This document shows positions 14,405 to 16,375 of a stretch of DNA of 16,375 nt, in pieces. Source of the DNA: Thermoflexales bacterium (GTDB lineage Bacteria; Chloroflexota; Anaerolineae; Fen-1058); assembly GCA_016931085.1 (NCBI GenBank), contig JAFGFO010000362.1, positions 1-16,375 of the forward strand. The letters run 5' to 3'. Position 1 is the stretch's first letter, and each line of letters opens with the position of its first letter. The notes beneath the pieces are model-generated. The model did no database searches. It had not been told where the DNA came from and was given only the letters and a program-made list of their open reading frames with translations. The position numbers were made by a program, and so were the translations under genes.

Positions 14405-14433
14405 ATTGTATCATCGCTTTTGCTTCGATGCAA
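14405..14433 (-). promoter_or_regulatory. Probable promoter of the rmlD-glycosyltransferase unit
   Basis: On the - strand: TTGCAT (14433-14428), 17 bases, TACAAT (14410-14405), about 40 bases before the ATG at 14364. The -10 overlaps a GATGAT/ATCATC inverted repeat. Confidence 0.55.
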
Positions 14434-14442
14434 CTCGTTGCA

Positions 14443-14461
14443 GGGATTCGCTTCGAATCCC
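14443..14461. other. Hairpin between divergent promoters
   Basis: GGGATTCG (14443-14450), CTT, CGAATCCC (14454-14461) is a perfect 8-bp stem. It sits between the leftward rmlD promoter and the rightward ssb promoter, not after any gene, so a regulatory or protein-binding role is more likely than termination. Confidence 0.4.
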
Positions 14462-14480
14462 CATTTGCCGATTCGCCGAC

Positions 14481-14509
14481 TTGCACAAATTTCATATTCG
14501 GAGTAAACT
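14481..14509 (+). promoter_or_regulatory. Possible promoter of ssb
   Basis: TTGCAC (14481-14486), 17 bases, TAAACT (14504-14509). The -35 is good and the -10 is weak. It would give a leader of about 75 bases before the ATG at 14594. Confidence 0.4.
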
Positions 14510-14593
14510 GTAGAATATCACTGTACTCTAGCATAGACGAGTGCCAAAAAAGGATAAATTTCAAACAGCAAAATTGCAAAAGGAGGTTGCAAC

Positions 14594-15022
14594 ATGTATC
14601 AAAGCCTTACAATCGTTGGAAATTTGGGCAAAGACCCCGAGATGCGTTACCTGCCCGACGGGCGCCCGGTTACCGAGATGAGCGTCGCGACCAACCGGGT
14701 TTACAACGACCAAAGCGGCCAACAAGTCAAGGAAACGACCTGGTTCCGCGTGTCGGTGTTCGGCAAGCAAGCCGAGGCCTGCGCGCAGTACCTGAAGAAA
14801 GGGAAGCAGGTGCTGGTCGAAGGCCGGCTCAGGCCGGACAAGGAGACCGGCGCCCCAAGACTATGGCAGCGCCAGGATGGCACGTATGGCGCGAGCTTCG
14901 AGGTCTTCGCCTCCACCGTCCGCTTCCTGGGTGGCCGCGGCGAGGGCGGGGCGTCAGCGCCAGCCTCGGACGACTATGCCGATGCGCCTGAAGTTGTCAA
15001 CGAGGAAAATATTCCCTTCTAG
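14594..15022 (+). CDS. ssb: Single-stranded DNA-binding protein
   Basis: 142 residues. AGGAGG (14581-14586) lies 7 bases before the ATG. The OB fold opens with YQSLTIVGNLGKDPEMRYLPDGRPVTEMSVATNR and continues with ETTWFRVSVFGKQAEACAQYLKKGKQVLVEGRL and SFEVFASTVRFLG, all characteristic of bacterial SSB. The flexible tail ends in NEENIPF, a variant of the acidic (D)DIPF tip that recruits repair and replication partners. It coats single-stranded DNA during replication, recombination and repair. Bacterial ssb often lies between rpsF and rpsR; here it is instead followed by DUF3467 and a translin homologue. Confidence 0.96.
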   Translation: MYQSLTIVGNLGKDPEMRYLPDGRPVTEMSVATNRVYNDQSGQQVKETTWFRVSVFGKQAEACAQYLKKGKQVLVEGRLRPDKETGAPRLWQRQDGTYGASFEVFASTVRFLGGRGEGGASAPASDDYADAPEVVNEENIPF

Positions 15023-15044
15023 TAGCCTGTTCCACATTCTGACA

Positions 15045-15088
15045 ATCGTCACATCCCCGGCTCGTACGCAAGCTGGGGATGTGATGGT
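15045..15088 (+). other. Long stem-loop between ssb and DUF3467
   Basis: Bases 15045-15062 pair with 15071-15088 in an 18-bp stem, including three G-U pairs in RNA, around the 8-base loop CGTACGCA. The core is CACATCCCC/GGGGATGTG. It ends 3 bases before the AGGAGG of the next gene (15092-15097). There is no T run, so it is not a classic terminator. It may control translation or stability of the downstream message, or be a processing site. Confidence 0.65.
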
Positions 15089-15102
15089 ATCAGGAGGATG
15101 TT

Positions 15103-15432
15103 ATGCCTCAAGCCCAAGCGCCAAATCGCCCGGCCCAGGCGCAAATCAATATCGAGCTGCCGGCTGACCTGGACGCCAACTATACTAATTTTGCAATCAT
15201 CACTCATTCACCTTCTGAGGTCATCATCGACTTTGCGCGCTTGCTGCCCAACACCCCCAAGGCCAAGGTGTGCGCGCGGATGCTGATGACCCCCATGCAC
15301 GCCAAGCTGCTGCTGATGGCCCTCAATGAGCGCCTCCAGTTGTACGAGCAGCAATATGGGCCGATCGTCATCCCCCAAGGCGGGGAGTTGGCCCAACAAT
15401 TGTTCAGCCGCCCGTCCCACCCACCCGAGTGA
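15103..15432 (+). CDS. DUF3467 protein
   Basis: 109 residues. AGGAGG (15092-15097) lies 5 bases before the ATG. A glutamine- and proline-rich leader is followed by INIELPADLDANYTNFAIITHSPSEVIIDFARLLPN, a beta-rich core, then KAKVCARMLMTPMHAKLLLMALNERLQLYEQQYGPI, a helix and terminal strand. This matches my memory of DUF3467, a small conserved family with no assigned biochemical function. The FARLLPN...RMLMTPMHAK pattern is the typical signature. It is cytoplasmic, with no signal peptide or membrane segment. It lies between ssb and the translin gene, and its stop is within a few bases of the latter's start, so the two are probably translated together. Confidence 0.85.
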   Translation: MPQAQAPNRPAQAQINIELPADLDANYTNFAIITHSPSEVIIDFARLLPNTPKAKVCARMLMTPMHAKLLLMALNERLQLYEQQYGPIVIPQGGELAQQLFSRPSHPPE

Positions 15433-15437
15433 TCCAT

Positions 15438-16073
15438 ATGGAAAACCTGGACAGTATTGCCGAAGGAATCCGGGCACTCCTGGAAGAAAAGAACGCTATC
15501 CGCAACCTGACACTCGGCCGCAGCCGTGAGTTGATCCGCCTGTGTTCGTTGGCCATTCGCGCCACCCACCGGCAAGAGATGTCCGAGGCCAGGCAGTTGT
15601 TGGAGACCGCGCGCGCCGCGGCCGAGGCGATGAAGGCCGACGTCGCTGCCCATCCCGATTTATACTATACTGGCTATACCCAAGACGCGCTCAAGGAACT
15701 GGCCGAAGCCTACATTACCTTTGCCGTCATCAACCACGATCCCCTGCCCACCCCTCACGAGTTGGGGGTAGAAGCGCCGGCTTATTTGAACGGCTTGTGC
15801 GAAGCGGCCAGCGAGCTGCGCCGCAGTTGCCTGGACATCACCCGCCATGGCCACAGCGCCGAGGCTGAGCGCCTGCTGGCCGTTATGGACGACATCTATG
15901 GCGTGCTGGTGACGATGGATTTCCCAGACGCGATCACCGGCGGGCTGCGCCGCAGCACCGACGCGCTGCGCGCCGTGTTGGAGCGCACGCGCGGAGACAT
16001 CACCCACAGTCTGCGCCAGGAACGCCTGCAAGCCGCCCTCCACGCGCTGGAGGAAAAGCTGAACTTGGCGTGA
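15438..16073 (+). CDS. Translin-family protein
   Basis: 211 residues from ATG 15438; a GTG at 15429 overlapping the DUF3467 stop (GTGA) would add 3 residues, and neither has a clear ribosome site. The protein is almost wholly helical. The C-terminal segment IYGVLVTMDFPDAITGGLRRSTDALRAVLERTRGDIT (about 153-190) is the hallmark of translin/TRAX. Translin and TRAX form barrel-shaped octamers (C3PO) that bind and cut single-stranded RNA or DNA. TRAX uses two glutamates spaced ExxE plus an aspartate; here E87/E90 in KELAEAYITF and D161 or D164 are candidates, so a catalytic form is possible but unproven. Known translins are mainly eukaryotic and archaeal, with sparse bacterial members. Its partners here are ssb and DUF3467. 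Confidence 0.85.
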   Translation: MENLDSIAEGIRALLEEKNAIRNLTLGRSRELIRLCSLAIRATHRQEMSEARQLLETARAAAEAMKADVAAHPDLYYTGYTQDALKELAEAYITFAVINHDPLPTPHELGVEAPAYLNGLCEAASELRRSCLDITRHGHSAEAERLLAVMDDIYGVLVTMDFPDAITGGLRRSTDALRAVLERTRGDITHSLRQERLQAALHALEEKLNLA

Positions 16074-16088
16074 GGCATATGGCCTACA

Positions 16089-16375
16089 ATGCCCACTCAC
16101 TCCCCAGCCATGCTTCCTGACGACATTCGCTTGCAGCCTGGCGCGCAAGCCGTGCTAGACTTGATCGCCGGCGTTAAGTTTGCCAGCCCGGCTGCCTACC
16201 GCCTGCGACTGCAGGCCGAGCGGCTGGCGCTGATGGCCGGCTTCGACGTGCTGGCCGGGTTGGGGACGCTCGACTTTGAGCCATTCGACGTATCTTTTCA
16301 AAAAAGCGGGGGCATGGAAGACTTCCGAAGTCTTCTTAGACTTCGGAAGTCTGGCCCAAAGCTCGGCGGCCCCGA
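16089..16375 (+). CDS. Unidentified protein, 5' part only
   Basis: The frame is open from ATG 16089 (MPTHSPAMLPDD...) to the window edge; ATG 16110 is an alternative start. It begins 15 bases after the translin stop. About 95 residues are visible: LRLQAERLALMAGFDVLAGLGTLDFEPFDVSFQ, then a segment coming from a palindromic repeat (EDFRSLLRLRKSG). The phrase before the repeat faintly recalls the lead-in to the helicase core of SNF2/DEAD-like proteins, but no Walker motif is in view, so I make no firm call. It is possibly co-transcribed with ssb, DUF3467 and translin. Confidence 0.5.
   Translation, partial: MPTHSPAMLPDDIRLQPGAQAVLDLIAGVKFASPAAYRLRLQAERLALMAGFDVLAGLGTLDFEPFDVSFQKSGGMEDFRSLLRLRKSGPKLGGP
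16319..16352 (+). repeat. Second copy of the AGACTTCC palindrome
   Basis: AGACTTCCGAAGTCT (16319-16333), 4-base loop TCTT, AGACTTCGGAAGTCT (16338-16352). Both arms are identical to those at 5036-5068; only the loop differs. Here it is read in a different frame as DFRSLLRLRKS. Confidence 0.9.

Noticed and set aside
15045..15088. Rho-independent terminator of ssb
   Set aside because: The stem is strong but no T run follows, and the next gene's ribosome site begins 3 bases later.
16089..16375. SNF2/DEAD-type helicase
   Set aside because: The visible residues only faintly recall a helicase lead-in; no nucleotide-binding motif is within the window, so it was left unidentified.

Overview
The window is GC-rich, densely coding bacterial DNA with bacterial promoters and Shine-Dalgarno sites. 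It most resembles a member of the Chloroflexota (Anaerolineae/Caldilineae-like). The main reasons are the exported Fn3-type proteins carrying a YLP(V/F)VT(K/R)RWPP motif, the YfhO-type membrane protein, the DUF2089/DUF4097/SHOCT-like gene set and a bacterial translin beside ssb. This placement rests on recalled family habits, not on a search.

Left part (1-6396, + strand): the 3' end of a large exported Fn3/LamG-like protein, the scar of a deleted paralogue, and a complete second paralogue with a signal peptide. They are followed by an overlapping pair: a polyprenyl-phosphate glycosyltransferase (CsbB/GtrB type) and a YfhO-family multi-pass membrane protein. The pair looks like a lipid-linked sugar donor synthase plus a GT-C type transferase, possibly decorating surface polymers or proteins.

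Middle part (6422-14364, - strand), in order of transcription: rmlD-like reductase, a family 2 glycosyltransferase, ribonuclease HII, a six-TM GAF sensor histidine kinase, then a DUF2089 regulator, a DUF4097-like protein and a two-domain GNAT acetyltransferase, and finally a small SHOCT-like protein. The DUF2089 regulator, the DUF4097-like protein and the small protein all carry the same short helical module. The DUF2089 operon has a consensus promoter overlapped by repeated ATATCAAT motifs, suggesting autoregulation.

Right part (14481-16375, + strand): ssb, a long RNA hairpin, DUF3467, a translin-family protein, and the start of an unidentified gene that runs off the window. This looks like a single-stranded nucleic acid handling cluster, divergent from rmlD across a shared promoter region.

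A theme across the window is short palindromic repeats lying inside genes or exactly at their stop codons. One 15-bp-arm palindrome occurs twice and is translated in two different reading frames, in the YfhO protein and in the last gene. A second kind sits in the GNAT gene, and repeat-like sequences supply the stop codons of yfhO and rnhB. No tRNA, rRNA, CRISPR array, transposase or integrase was seen.
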